From positions 1 through 63,745 of the forward strand of contig JALOON010000028.1 of the NCBI GenBank assembly GCA_025454405.1: a DNA stretch of 63,745 nt, in the 5' to 3' direction. Shown here in pieces: positions 8,060-16,418 of the stretch. Origin of the DNA: Oscillatoriaceae cyanobacterium Prado104. Its GTDB lineage: Bacteria > Cyanobacteriota > Cyanobacteriia > Cyanobacteriales > Microcoleaceae. The stretch's first letter is position 1. Every line of letters begins with the position of its first letter. A program made the translations under genes and the position numbers. Under the pieces are notes generated by a model. The model was not told the DNA's origin. It saw only the letters and a list, made by a program, of their open reading frames with translations, and ran no database searches.

Positions 8060-10096
8060 TCAACGGCGCGAGCTGAAACTTTGATAAGAATCAGCAACTT
8101 TTTTGCCGTAACCCGAAACCGAATAATAGCCGCGAATGTCTGATGCCGGAGAATCTACAGGAATAGCAGAACCTCCAAAGTGCATTTGCCCGATCCTCTC
8201 GATCGCCCGCTGTCCCTCAAAGGGTTGACCTGTTTGCGGATCTGTTTGAGATAGGGCAGAGTCGATCGACCTTTTTGCTGCTGCTTCAAACACCTGTTTC
8301 TGAACTTCGGGAGGAAAAACTTCACCCAACAAATCCCCAGTCACCGTCTCTCCCCGATCTAATTTCGACAACACCTCAGAACCGCCAGAGCGCGCCGAGA
8401 TAGCAGACCTCACGTCAGGTCTGTAACTCATGAACCCGTAAGCACCCAAAGCAGAACCGCAGTTGCCCGTACCGTCGCAAGTGCGCCTTCCTACTGCATT
8501 GAAATTGCCCTCAACCCCTTGGAGGGAACTGCCCAAAGCATCGAGGGAAATGCCCCGATACCGAGCTAGCGCACCGTCCGATTTTGCAAGAGCATCCGGG
8601 GTGGATGTAGCGGCCGATCTTTCCTTCGAGTTGGAGGTGCCAGCAGGGGAGGCATTCTTGTCGGACGTGCCAACTTCGGGCGTATTTTCCTCGGACAAGC
8701 CTGCCCCGGATGTATCTGGGTTGGAGGTGCCAACTGACAGTGCCGGGTTGCCGGAAGCTTTAGCGGTGCTGCTGCCGGAGCGTTTTTGCGTGGAAGGAGA
8801 CGCGGCTCCGGTGGGAGTGGAGGGGCCCCCACTGCCACCGGATGCTGGGTCTACAGCCCCCAAAAACACGTCGCTGAACTTCTCTTCGTAAGCCAGCCAG
8901 GGAATCGGGCCGAGGTAGTACGGCGTGCAGCCCAAATCGACAAATGCCGATCGCGAACAAAACCTGAAAAATAACGCCGTCGCAAACCGGCCTTGAGTCT
9001 CGGAAACGTCCCACACCGCTACTTTGAACGCCGGCCCGAACGGCAACCTGCCGGTAGGCTCCTTGCCTCCGTTAACTTTACCGAGAATTCCCCGCCCCCC
9101 TTTTACCGTCTGGTATTTGCCGGAAACCCACTGCCGGCCGCGCACCAACTCCGAGCCGGAAAATTCAACGTGGGCGCATTCTTTCTGACAGGGAACTGCA
9201 AAGCCCTCGACATCCGAACCGGACATGGTTCGATCTCTGTTTTGTTCTTTGGTGCCGAATACGATGTCTGCCGTCCCCACAGTCGTACCGACGGGAGAAA
9301 TGCCGCCGGGAAGCTTGGATAGGGGTACGTCCTTCAAACCGGGAACTCCGCTAATTGGGGATGCTTGCCATTTATCGAGCGTTCCCAAGGGCGTTTTTTC
9401 TAAATTGGGAATTGATTTGAGATCGTAATTTTGCAGCGGCAAACCCGACACCGACAAACTTCCCAAATGGGGGAATTCTTTGAGAAAAGAGCCTAAAGTT
9501 TGTTGCGGGTTAAACTGCTTCAATTGTTGGAAGTTGAGGCTCGACTCCAGCAAATCCTGGAGCGGTTTGACTTGCGCGATCGGGAAATCGGATAAGTTGG
9601 GAACTGCTTTCACCAAATCAGCTAAATTTTGCAGCCGAAACAAGCCGAAATCTGAAAGTTTCAAACCCTCTAAATTCGTGCCGGCAATTTGAGAAATGTT
9701 TTCCAAGTTTAAAGTCTGAATTTTAAAACTGTCTTGGAAATCTCCCAAATTAAACACTTTATCCAAACTGGTTCCCGCAGTCCAGGAACGAGAAGGATCG
9801 AAACCCAAAGATTGAACGCTGCCGCGATCGACTGACAAACTGCCCGCTTCTTTGAGGGCGGGCATCGAACCGAATGTAATTTTATTCCAATCCGGCAGTT
9901 GAGTGCCGTTCCAAGGAAAAGTAGGTACGAGAGCGCTGGATTGTTGGGGTGCGGGCAAAACTTGACCTTTGACGCTAATGCCCGCAACTGCCAAACTCAA
10001 ACTCAAAAACAGGCAGAGCCACAAGCCTGAAATGACTGTTTTCAAATGCAGGCAAATAGTTCGCTCTCTCTTGCTAACCTTTTTCAAAGCATTCAT
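8060..10096 (-). CDS. Secreted modular protein with VirB1-like C-terminal domain
   Basis: This 678-residue protein starts at an ATG six bases after GAGGT. A signal peptide occupies about residues 18-45 (VISGLWLCLFLSLSLAVAG). Residues 90-250 are leucine-rich with recurring LxxL...NL..L..P segments. The middle (290-420) has a module with cysteines (VPCQKECAHVEF, FFRFCSRSAFVDLGC). A serine/threonine/proline linker (420-505) leads to a C-terminal domain from about 511. There LQGVEGNFNAVG.....CGSALGAYGFMSYRP matches the ES-G-NYNAVG...GRALGKYQ layout of lytic transglycosylases, with Glu529 in the catalytic position. VirB1 proteins open peptidoglycan for secretion assembly. The two extra modules are unusual. 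The transglycosylase call is pattern-based. Confidence 0.65.
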   Translation of the reverse strand: MNALKKVSKRERTICLHLKTVISGLWLCLFLSLSLAVAGISVKGQVLPAPQQSSALVPTFPWNGTQLPDWNKITFGSMPALKEAGSLSVDRGSVQSLGFDPSRSWTAGTSLDKVFNLGDFQDSFKIQTLNLENISQIAGTNLEGLKLSDFGLFRLQNLADLVKAVPNLSDFPIAQVKPLQDLLESSLNFQQLKQFNPQQTLGSFLKEFPHLGSLSVSGLPLQNYDLKSIPNLEKTPLGTLDKWQASPISGVPGLKDVPLSKLPGGISPVGTTVGTADIVFGTKEQNRDRTMSGSDVEGFAVPCQKECAHVEFSGSELVRGRQWVSGKYQTVKGGRGILGKVNGGKEPTGRLPFGPAFKVAVWDVSETQGRFATALFFRFCSRSAFVDLGCTPYYLGPIPWLAYEEKFSDVFLGAVDPASGGSGGPSTPTGAASPSTQKRSGSSTAKASGNPALSVGTSNPDTSGAGLSEENTPEVGTSDKNASPAGTSNSKERSAATSTPDALAKSDGALARYRGISLDALGSSLQGVEGNFNAVGRRTCDGTGNCGSALGAYGFMSYRPDVRSAISARSGGSEVLSKLDRGETVTGDLLGEVFPPEVQKQVFEAAAKRSIDSALSQTDPQTGQPFEGQRAIERIGQMHFGGSAIPVDSPASDIRGYYSVSGYGKKVADSYQSFSSRR

Positions 10097-10364
10097 TGTT
10101 CGACCTCAAAAACTCATTGTTGGATTCGCGAAACTAATTGTTGGATTTCACGGACTAATTGTTGAACTTCACAGACTAATTGTTGAACTTCACGGACTAA
10201 TTGTTAGATTTCACAGACTAATTGTTGGACTTCACGAACTAATTGTTGGATTTCACTGACTAATTGTTGGATTTCACTGACTAATTATTGAATTTCACAA
10301 ACTAATTGTTGGATTCAGCAGACTAATTGTTGCGCTGGGAAAACTCATTGTTTGACCCAAGAAA
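10092..10364. repeat. Iteron-like array, exact 21 bp period, 13 copies
   Basis: The core CTAATTGTTGGATTTCAC (variants CTCATTGTTGG, CTAATTATTGA) recurs with exactly 21 bp spacing. The conserved C lies at 10113, 10134, 10155, 10176, 10197, 10218, 10239, 10260, 10281, 10302, 10323 and 10344. A thirteenth degenerate copy begins at 10092 and contains the ribosome site and start codon of the secreted VirB1-like gene. There are no unique spacers. Confidence 0.9.
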
Positions 10365-10368
10365 CGTT

Positions 10369-11217
10369 TCAAATATTTGAGCTGGACAGCACTCCTAAAG
10401 TTTGGAGTTTGTACAGCAATTCCAAAGAAACTCCCGAAGCAGCAGCCGCCGCCCTAACGCCTTGACCGCCCCTCAAACGACTCACAAAATCTCGCACTCT
10501 ATTCCAAATAGGTGAATTCGGAGGATAAACCGAAGCCTCCGCAGCGATCGAAGCTCCCCTTTCTACAGCCAGCGCCGAAATTGCTTTCGGGCGTACTTCT
10601 GCGAATTGCGGGGCGAGCGCGACAGCAGGTTGCGGGTTCTCGATCGCAATAGAAAAAATTGTTTGCTTGCCGCTAGGGGACGGGATTACTTCAAACAAAT
10701 AAATGTTGCGCTTGCCGCCGGGAGCGACAGCAATTATGGAAAGCAAAGAAGAATGCGAATCTAAAACGCCGGGAAAATTCAAACGCTCGATCGCCCGCAA
10801 ATGCAATGCTGTCGCCTCGCCTTTGCACTCGCCAACTTTCGGCAAACCGGACAAACAACCGTTGGCATCGATAACTATCTGCTCGGGATTGTCGAGCCAA
10901 ACTTTTTCTACAAACTCTCCATCGGGAACGGAAATGCTAACTCCAGTTCCGGGACTCAAAAATACTCGGTAAGGAGTTCCCAAATTTCCCAGCGCCCGCT
11001 CTACCGATACGATGTCGCGGGAAGGATTTAAGACCCGAATCGATTCGGTCGATCGATCCGCAACTGATTCGGGATTGGCAACAGAATTTACTGCCGGAAT
11101 TGATGCCGTATTTGCGAAATAATTCACTGCCGGAACTGATGCCAAAACCCCAGGACTTGTCAGCGTCGATAGCAAAGAAAAACACAATGCCGTCCGAACT
11201 TTTAACACGAGTTTCAC
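10369..11217 (-). CDS. VirB9/TraK-like outer-membrane core component (predicted)
   Basis: This 282-residue protein begins with a GTG that overlaps the VirB10-like stop (GTGA at 11217-11214), so the two are translationally coupled. A signal peptide spans residues 1-26 (FSLLSTLTSPGVLAS). The body from about 75 is beta-rich: ISVPDGEFVEKVWLDNPEQI, then TALHLRAIERLNFPG, then LLSIIAVAPGGKRNIYLFEV. This succession resembles the N-terminal secretin-like half of TraK/VirB9, which lines the outer-membrane ring and binds VirB10. The C-terminal 70 residues are helical (VRDFVSRLRGGQGVRAAAAA). Adjacency to VirB10 fits. Sequence identity to known VirB9 appears low. Confidence 0.6.
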   Translation of the reverse strand: MKLVLKVRTALCFSLLSTLTSPGVLASVPAVNYFANTASIPAVNSVANPESVADRSTESIRVLNPSRDIVSVERALGNLGTPYRVFLSPGTGVSISVPDGEFVEKVWLDNPEQIVIDANGCLSGLPKVGECKGEATALHLRAIERLNFPGVLDSHSSLLSIIAVAPGGKRNIYLFEVIPSPSGKQTIFSIAIENPQPAVALAPQFAEVRPKAISALAVERGASIAAEASVYPPNSPIWNRVRDFVSRLRGGQGVRAAAAASGVSLELLYKLQTLGVLSSSNI

Positions 11218-13205
11218 ATCCCCAAGGAAAAACTGGAATTAACAAAAACCAACACTTCAGTTTTTGCCGGAACGTACCACAGGGGCGGCCGGGATTGAAT
11301 CTCAGCAGCGGCTTGTTGGTTGCGCTGCAAAATCTGCTGCAACACCGGGGTTGTCCCGCCCTCCATCACCGCTCCCAAAATATTGGGGCTTCCCCTCGTC
11401 ACCGAAGAACTCGATCCGAAGGCGGTTTGCGTCGAAGATTCGCTAGTCGGTTGGTTGAGGCGTTCCCCGACCCGCCCCGCGGCACCCAAAACAAATGCGG
11501 TCAAGTCCATCCTCAACAGTTCGGAACCACCCGTCGTGCGGCGCTGCGCCATCAGCGGTTCTCCTCCCCGGCCCCGAACGGACACCGCATTGCGGGGCAA
11601 GCGGTATTCTGCCAAACCATCCACGGCAGCTACTGCATGGGCTTCTACATAGCCGTTGGCAAGCACTCGATCGACTTGAAAAACGATGAGAGCGGTTTCG
11701 GGAAGCACTACAGTGCCGTCAGACGCCATCAAAGGCATTGTTAAGGAAACGGCAAACCTCTCGCCCACAACGCCATCGGGGGCCGCTCTATTGCTGGAAA
11801 ATGCAACGGCGGGGACGGAGAGCGTGCCCGACAGCGACTGACCGGCAAAAACCACCGCGCTGGGGGCATCTGCCGGCGCAACAGTTTCTGGGGCGAACTG
11901 CGGTTCCATTGCAGCAGTGCCCAAATCATCGGGACTGGAAGCCACAGCAACAACAGAAACGGCCGAGCGAAAATTCGCAACCGGATTTCTCACAACGGGC
12001 TGCTCCCTCGCTCCCCCTGGATTCAAAACGGACTCGGGTGAATTCGATCGCCCCGCAACCTCAAAAGCCCCGTTCCGAACGGCTCCCGGACTCAAAACGG
12101 ACTCGGTTGGATTCGATCGCCCCGGAGCTTCCACAACCCCGACTGTTTCTGGGTTCAAAGCCTCCGACGTTGAGGGAGAGCGGGCTCCCGGACGATCGGT
12201 TTCAGCAACAGACCCCCGGCCGAAACTTCCCAAAGCTGCCAGAGCGGCCCACTGTCGGTGCGGATCTGGCGGCGGTGAGGGGGATGCAGGTGTCGGCCGC
12301 TGACTTGGCATTTCTGGCGGTCTTTCGCGGGCACCAGGAATGCTCTGCGGCGATCGAATTGATGGCGGTTGAATTGGCGCGGGCCGAACAACTTCCCGCA
12401 CTCTCACCGGCGGCGGGGGAAAGTAAGACCTGGAAGGAAGCGAGTCCGGTACTGCTGCTGGTGCGCTCCGTACTGGCTCGTTGCTGGCAGCGGGTGGCGG
12501 CGCGGGTGGAATGTTCGGTTCGATCGCGGCAGGAGCCGGGGTTTTCTCCGGATTGGGAGATTTCAGGTCTGACCGGGAATTTTTGGGTGCGGCCAAATTA
12601 GATGTTTTTGGCGCGCGGGAGTTCCTTTGGGATTCGAGATCGCTCAATTTCTGCTGTTGGGAACCTACTGCGGCTTGAGTTTTGTAATCGCCGACATCTG
12701 GTGGCGTACCGGTTTGGGTTTGCGTTTTTGGTTCGGGAGAAGGACTCGGCTGGACTTTGGCTGTATGGGGTTTCCTCTCTCCCATAATTCCACTTAAAAA
12801 AAGCGCTGCTACCAAAAAAGCTAAGCCCAATATCGCTCCTACTACGGATACTTTGGCAAAGGGATTTTTTGCGAGAGTCGGCTTCGTTGCAGCGGCGATC
12901 GGATCTTCAAACATATCCCCCATCGAATAGGCTCGCGGTGCAGTTTGGTCTGGTAAAGGAACGCCCGAAATTACTCCTAATTTCTCACCTTCTCTCTCGC
13001 CTGACCCCTCGCTTGGGGGCTGGCTTTCTGATGGGTTAAAAGAGCGATCGGCACTACCGTATTCCAATCCGGGGTCTAAGTCTTGCTTGAAAGAAATCCC
13101 ATCAAAATTTAAAATCTTAGCAAGTTCTTCTTCATTCCAAATATCGCTGTCACCATCGGTTTTTCCGCCTGACAGCACCGCATATTTTCCTTCAGTTTCT
13201 TTCAT
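11214..13205 (-). CDS. VirB10/TrbI/TraB-like secretion channel protein
   Basis: This 663-residue protein starts eight bases after AAGGAG. It has an acidic cytoplasmic N-terminus (1-120), one transmembrane helix at about 122-145 (VVGAILGLAFLVAALFLSG), and a long proline/serine-rich periplasmic linker (145-400). The C-terminal TrbI-type beta domain (about 460-663) shows FAGQSLSGTLSVPAV, LTMPLMASDGTVVLPETALI, NGYVEAHAVA and the closing PAKTEVLVFVNSSFSL. This matches VirB10, which spans both membranes and couples inner-membrane ATPases to the outer-membrane pore. Its stop overlaps the next start. The linker is longer and richer in proline than in most VirB10 proteins, perhaps to cross a thick cyanobacterial envelope. 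Confidence 0.85.
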   Translation of the reverse strand: MKETEGKYAVLSGGKTDGDSDIWNEEELAKILNFDGISFKQDLDPGLEYGSADRSFNPSESQPPSEGSGEREGEKLGVISGVPLPDQTAPRAYSMGDMFEDPIAAATKPTLAKNPFAKVSVVGAILGLAFLVAALFLSGIMGERKPHTAKVQPSPSPEPKTQTQTGTPPDVGDYKTQAAVGSQQQKLSDLESQRNSRAPKTSNLAAPKNSRSDLKSPNPEKTPAPAAIEPNIPPAPPPAASNEPVRSAPAAVPDSLPSRSYFPPPPVRVREVVRPAPIQPPSIRSPQSIPGARERPPEMPSQRPTPASPSPPPDPHRQWAALAALGSFGRGSVAETDRPGARSPSTSEALNPETVGVVEAPGRSNPTESVLSPGAVRNGAFEVAGRSNSPESVLNPGGAREQPVVRNPVANFRSAVSVVAVASSPDDLGTAAMEPQFAPETVAPADAPSAVVFAGQSLSGTLSVPAVAFSSNRAAPDGVVGERFAVSLTMPLMASDGTVVLPETALIVFQVDRVLANGYVEAHAVAAVDGLAEYRLPRNAVSVRGRGGEPLMAQRRTTGGSELLRMDLTAFVLGAAGRVGERLNQPTSESSTQTAFGSSSSVTRGSPNILGAVMEGGTTPVLQQILQRNQQAAAEIQSRPPLWYVPAKTEVLVFVNSSFSLGM

Positions 13206-13251
13206 GTGACTGACTCCTTTATATTTGAAAGGGCATATTTGATGAAAGTTG

Positions 13252-14037
13252 TTATTTAAGATTTTCTAAATTTAAGTCCCGGATTGCATAGATTTCTAAT
13301 CCCGAAGCTCGAATCGAGTGGATGGCTTTAACAATGCCGTCAGCTTCTAAAGGATAATTGGGCGGCGGTACGGAACGGACGAATACCTCTTTGTTGAAAG
13401 GAACGACTTCAGACATGGCATCCGAAGTATTCAAAACGTTCAGGTAAGAAACTACGCGAATTTTCCATTTCCCACCGTCAATTTTTACGGGTTCGCTCAA
13501 ATCGGTGAGGATAAATATCACTTTGACGCTGCCGTTAAAAACGCCCCCCGGAGTCATTTTTGACAGGGCTCTGCGGAACTCTTCCCTAAAATCTTCAGAG
13601 AGCACGAAACACGCTTGCCAAGCAGCAGTTGCAATCTTTCCCCCGCCGGCAATTTCAATTCCGGGGTCGCGCTTGCGGTTGATTTGTTCTTCAGGAGAAT
13701 AGGGCGGTAAAGTGCCGTCCCAAGTCAGCAGCGCGTGCAGCGATTGAGAAACAAACCGGACGATAGCTGCATTGGACCTCTCTGTTGCATCCATCGGCGC
13801 GGCGGAAAAAGAAGAGCCGTCGCTCAGTTGCACGAGTGTCGGGACGGGCTTGGAAGCCAAACGCGAAATCGAACCGTAGAGCAAAAACATCGCAAACAGA
13901 ACTGTTAGCTGGCAGCAAAAAGATGCGATCGAAACGACTCCCAACCAATCCCGCTGCGAGGGGCTGCTAGCTCTATCTAAAAACTCCAACTTCTTCTTTT
14001 TCTGTTGGATAGTTTGAGGTTTTTCTGCGGCGCTCAT
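13252..14037 (-). CDS. VirB8/TraE-like inner-membrane protein (predicted)
   Basis: This protein of about 261 residues starts at an ATG 11 bases after GGAGG; an in-frame GTG three bases earlier is an equally good start. A basic cytoplasmic N-terminus (IQQKKKKLEFLDRA) precedes one transmembrane helix at about 35-58 (GVVSIASFCCQLTVLFAMFLL). The periplasmic part then has IVRFVSQSLHALLTWD, EEFRRALSKMTPGG and a strand series ending near IYAIRDLNLENLK. Size, topology and position between VirB6 and VirB10 match VirB8/TraE, which scaffolds the channel at the inner membrane. Confidence 0.65.
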   Translation of the reverse strand: MSAAEKPQTIQQKKKKLEFLDRASSPSQRDWLGVVSIASFCCQLTVLFAMFLLYGSISRLASKPVPTLVQLSDGSSFSAAPMDATERSNAAIVRFVSQSLHALLTWDGTLPPYSPEEQINRKRDPGIEIAGGGKIATAAWQACFVLSEDFREEFRRALSKMTPGGVFNGSVKVIFILTDLSEPVKIDGGKWKIRVVSYLNVLNTSDAMSEVVPFNKEVFVRSVPPPNYPLEADGIVKAIHSIRASGLEIYAIRDLNLENLK

Positions 14038-14101
14038 CACTAATATTTCCTCCGTTAATTTAGCTCGATCGAATGCACGATCGCCCCGACTGTTTCATCC
14101 C

Positions 14102-15217
14102 TCAATCCGCGCTTTCAACTACTGAATTAGTTGCTTTGCTGGCTGCCGACTTGCCGCCAGAAAGCGACCCGGCAACCCGTCCCGCAACCGAACCCGCAAA
14201 GCTCATGCCTCCAGACATAAATGCCTGTCCTAAAGTAGAAAGGCTGCTAAAAACTGCCATGCCCGCACCGCCAGCCAAAACTAACGACAGCACCGGTGCG
14301 ATAATTCCCACGCAAATTGCAAATACTAAATCCAGTCCCGACTTAGAATTGATAAATAAAGTCGCCGTCAAACCGGAAATAATGTTGAAGCAAACCTTCA
14401 CCATGCCGATGCTAAAAAACCCTGTCAGCCACGCAAAAATAGCTTTTTGTCCTACCGGTAACAGCGAGCCGCCCATTGCTAAAGGTCCCAACAAACCTGT
14501 CAGCAACATCGAAATCTCGACGATCCATTGAAATGCCATGCCGAATGCTAAAAGCAGTCCTTTGACAAACAAAACTAACTGCGTTTGCAGTTGAGCTACC
14601 GCCCCATCTATCGCACCTTTAATCAAGTTGGGATTCGCGCCGCCTCCTGAAGGGGATGGAGGCATACTTTCTGCTTGTTTTTGCACTTTTTCCAGGCAGG
14701 CTTTCTGCAAGGCGGGGGACTCTAAAGAACACTGTTGGAGCTGTCCCCTCAAAGCATCGTTCGTGCCGACGGACAACATTGCTTGCTTGTAGGCGGCTTG
14801 CAAATCCATCGAGCCGGATGTTGACTCTAAAAAAGAACGGTTTGCCTCGTTAATGATATTTCTCAGGGCGATCGTTCCTTTAGACAAATTAGCGCCGCTG
14901 TTGCTGAGAAATATAATGACTATTATCGGCCAAATTAACTCGCTGAAAGCTTCGATGTTTTCATCGTACATCATGGCTTTTGTCCAATTCACCATGAATA
15001 AAACAAAAGTGCCGATCGCAAAAAACAAACCAAGCTTGCAAATTGCCGCGTACAAACCGCCTCCGAGAACGTCGTTCCACAGCCCGTCCATTGACTCGCT
15101 AACCAAGTTGGAAGCTTGTTCTCCCTGCTTGGTGATGTCAGTGACAGCTTGACCGAAATTGCCGTCTCCTACGGCTGCAAAGTAAACTGTTGTCAAGTAA
15201 AATCTGAAGTCAAACAT
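14102..15217 (-). CDS. VirB6/TrbL-like polytopic membrane protein
   Basis: From the ATG at 15217 the product is 371 residues; an in-frame TTG lies three codons upstream. At least six hydrophobic helices are visible, including LGLFFAIGTFVLFMVNW, LIWPIIVIIFLSNSG, GLLLAFGMAFQWIVEISML, IFAWLTGFFSIGMVKVCF, LVFAICVGIIAPVLSLVLAG and a glycine-rich end. A soluble loop (about 120-200) contains two cysteines (QQCSLES and KACLEK). VirB6/TrbL proteins form the inner-membrane channel and have this size and topology. The C-terminal SGGKSAASKATNS tail is low in complexity. Confidence 0.75.
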   Translation of the reverse strand: MFDFRFYLTTVYFAAVGDGNFGQAVTDITKQGEQASNLVSESMDGLWNDVLGGGLYAAICKLGLFFAIGTFVLFMVNWTKAMMYDENIEAFSELIWPIIVIIFLSNSGANLSKGTIALRNIINEANRSFLESTSGSMDLQAAYKQAMLSVGTNDALRGQLQQCSLESPALQKACLEKVQKQAESMPPSPSGGGANPNLIKGAIDGAVAQLQTQLVLFVKGLLLAFGMAFQWIVEISMLLTGLLGPLAMGGSLLPVGQKAIFAWLTGFFSIGMVKVCFNIISGLTATLFINSKSGLDLVFAICVGIIAPVLSLVLAGGAGMAVFSSLSTLGQAFMSGGMSFAGSVAGRVAGSLSGGKSAASKATNSVVESAD

Positions 15218-15236
15218 GGCAGTCAACCAACTCTAA

Positions 15237-16103
15237 TTAAAAAAGCTTTGCTTGCGACGCAGTTTCCAAATTGCTCAAGCCCTGAGCGGCTTGCTCGGTT
15301 TTTTGAAGCTGAACTTGACCGTCTTCAGCTTTGGATATATTGGTAAGAAGTACGTTAGTTTGAGAACGGCTCTGTTCGGCTTTCAGGGCATCGGCGCGAA
15401 CGGCACCCAAGGTATTTGCTATCTCGGTATTTTGAGAAGCCAAACGCTTCATCACGTCTTGAGTTACCACATCCCCTTGCGCTTGTTCGTCCAATTGCTG
15501 CACTTTTTCAACCGATTCTTGCGTGGCAGCAGCTTGCTCTACTTGCTGTTTTTGTCCTTCTTCCGATAGCGTTCCCGCTGCTGTCGCTCTCGCAGATTCC
15601 CTGTCAATTTCGTTGGCTAATTCCGTTGCTTTGTTTACCTGCAAATCCTTTGCACCCACAGTTTTTTCAACAGCATCGCGACTTAAAGCCGGGTCGGGAA
15701 TTCCCAAATCGCCCATAGCTTGACTCACGGCTGACTGCAAATCGCTGCCCAAATTTTTGGAAATATCTTGCAGTTTAGTCATCAGTGTTTTTTCTACATA
15801 AGAACGCAGGGATTCTACTTGCTGGCTGAACTGTTGCAACACTAACTCTAAAGGATTGCCAGAAGCGCCTGATGCGGCTTGAACGGGAGGTGGCGAAACT
15901 ATAGGTACTGCCACCACTAAACCTAAAATCAAACCGCCTGCAATGAGTTTGATTTCCAGTTTGTGGGCTGTTTCCGGTACGCGATCGAATTCGAGTTTGT
16001 GCGCTGTTTCCGGTACGCGATCGAATTCAAGTTTGTGCGCTGTTTCCGGTACGCGATCGACTTTGGGTTGCTGCGCTGTTTCCGCTACATTATTAATTTC
16101 CAT
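15237..16103 (-). CDS. VirB5/TrbJ-like coiled-coil exported protein
   Basis: I start at the ATG eight bases after AAAGGAG, giving 288 residues. Before the hydrophobic segment there is an unusual N-terminal extension of about 45 residues with three tandem 13-residue repeats (VPETAHKLEFDR). The signal-anchor is GGLILGLVVAVPIVSPPPVQA, ending in a possible cleavage site (VQA-A). The mature part is almost entirely helical, with heptads around EKTLMTKLQDISKNLGSDLQ and VEQAAATQESVEKVQQLDEQ. TrbJ/VirB5 proteins are helical periplasmic minor pilins encoded beside VirB6, as here. The repeats before the signal sequence are not a family trait. Confidence 0.6.
   Translation of the reverse strand: MEINNVAETAQQPKVDRVPETAHKLEFDRVPETAHKLEFDRVPETAHKLEIKLIAGGLILGLVVAVPIVSPPPVQAASGASGNPLELVLQQFSQQVESLRSYVEKTLMTKLQDISKNLGSDLQSAVSQAMGDLGIPDPALSRDAVEKTVGAKDLQVNKATELANEIDRESARATAAGTLSEEGQKQQVEQAAATQESVEKVQQLDEQAQGDVVTQDVMKRLASQNTEIANTLGAVRADALKAEQSRSQTNVLLTNISKAEDGQVQLQKTEQAAQGLSNLETASQAKLF
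15957..16062. repeat. 39 bp in-frame tandem repeat
   Basis: Nearly three copies of a 39 bp unit (GCTGTTTCCGGTACGCGATC and following bases) encode the 13-residue repeats at the start of the VirB5-like gene. Each unit carries a GCGATCGA core. Confidence 0.85.
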
Positions 16104-16121
16104 CTTCGCAACTCCTTTCAC

Positions 16122-16397
16122 AGTTGACAATTGACAGTTGACAGTTGAGAGTCGGTCGTTGATAGTTGACTCAAGAAATTAAAAAAAAATTAAAAACTTC
16201 AACTATCGATCGTAAATCTCAAATGCAAAATCTCAAATCTTTTGATAGTTGATAGCGGACAGTTGATACTTGAAAACACTCTTCCTTCTTCCTTCAATCC
16301 ATACGCGATCGCCCGTTACCAAATCATTCGCCGAACATCGCCTTCAATCCATCCGCGATCGTCCGCTACATCCGCTACATCCGCTACATCCGCTACA
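16122..16397. repeat. Short-repeat spacer: TTGACAG heptamers and a 9 bp array
   Basis: The 315 bp gap 16104-16418 holds TTGACAG heptamers near 16122-16157. It also holds a direct repeat of CCTTCAATCCAT.CGCGATCG (about 16294 and 16341) and four exact tandem copies of TCCGCTACA at 16362-16397. No gene is seen. Confidence 0.75.
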
Positions 16398-16418
16398 AAA
16401 TCCGTTGCCGAACCTTCT

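Noticed and set aside
10092..10364. CRISPR array
   Set aside because: The repeat period is a constant 21 bp with no unique spacers between copies, and no cas genes are near.
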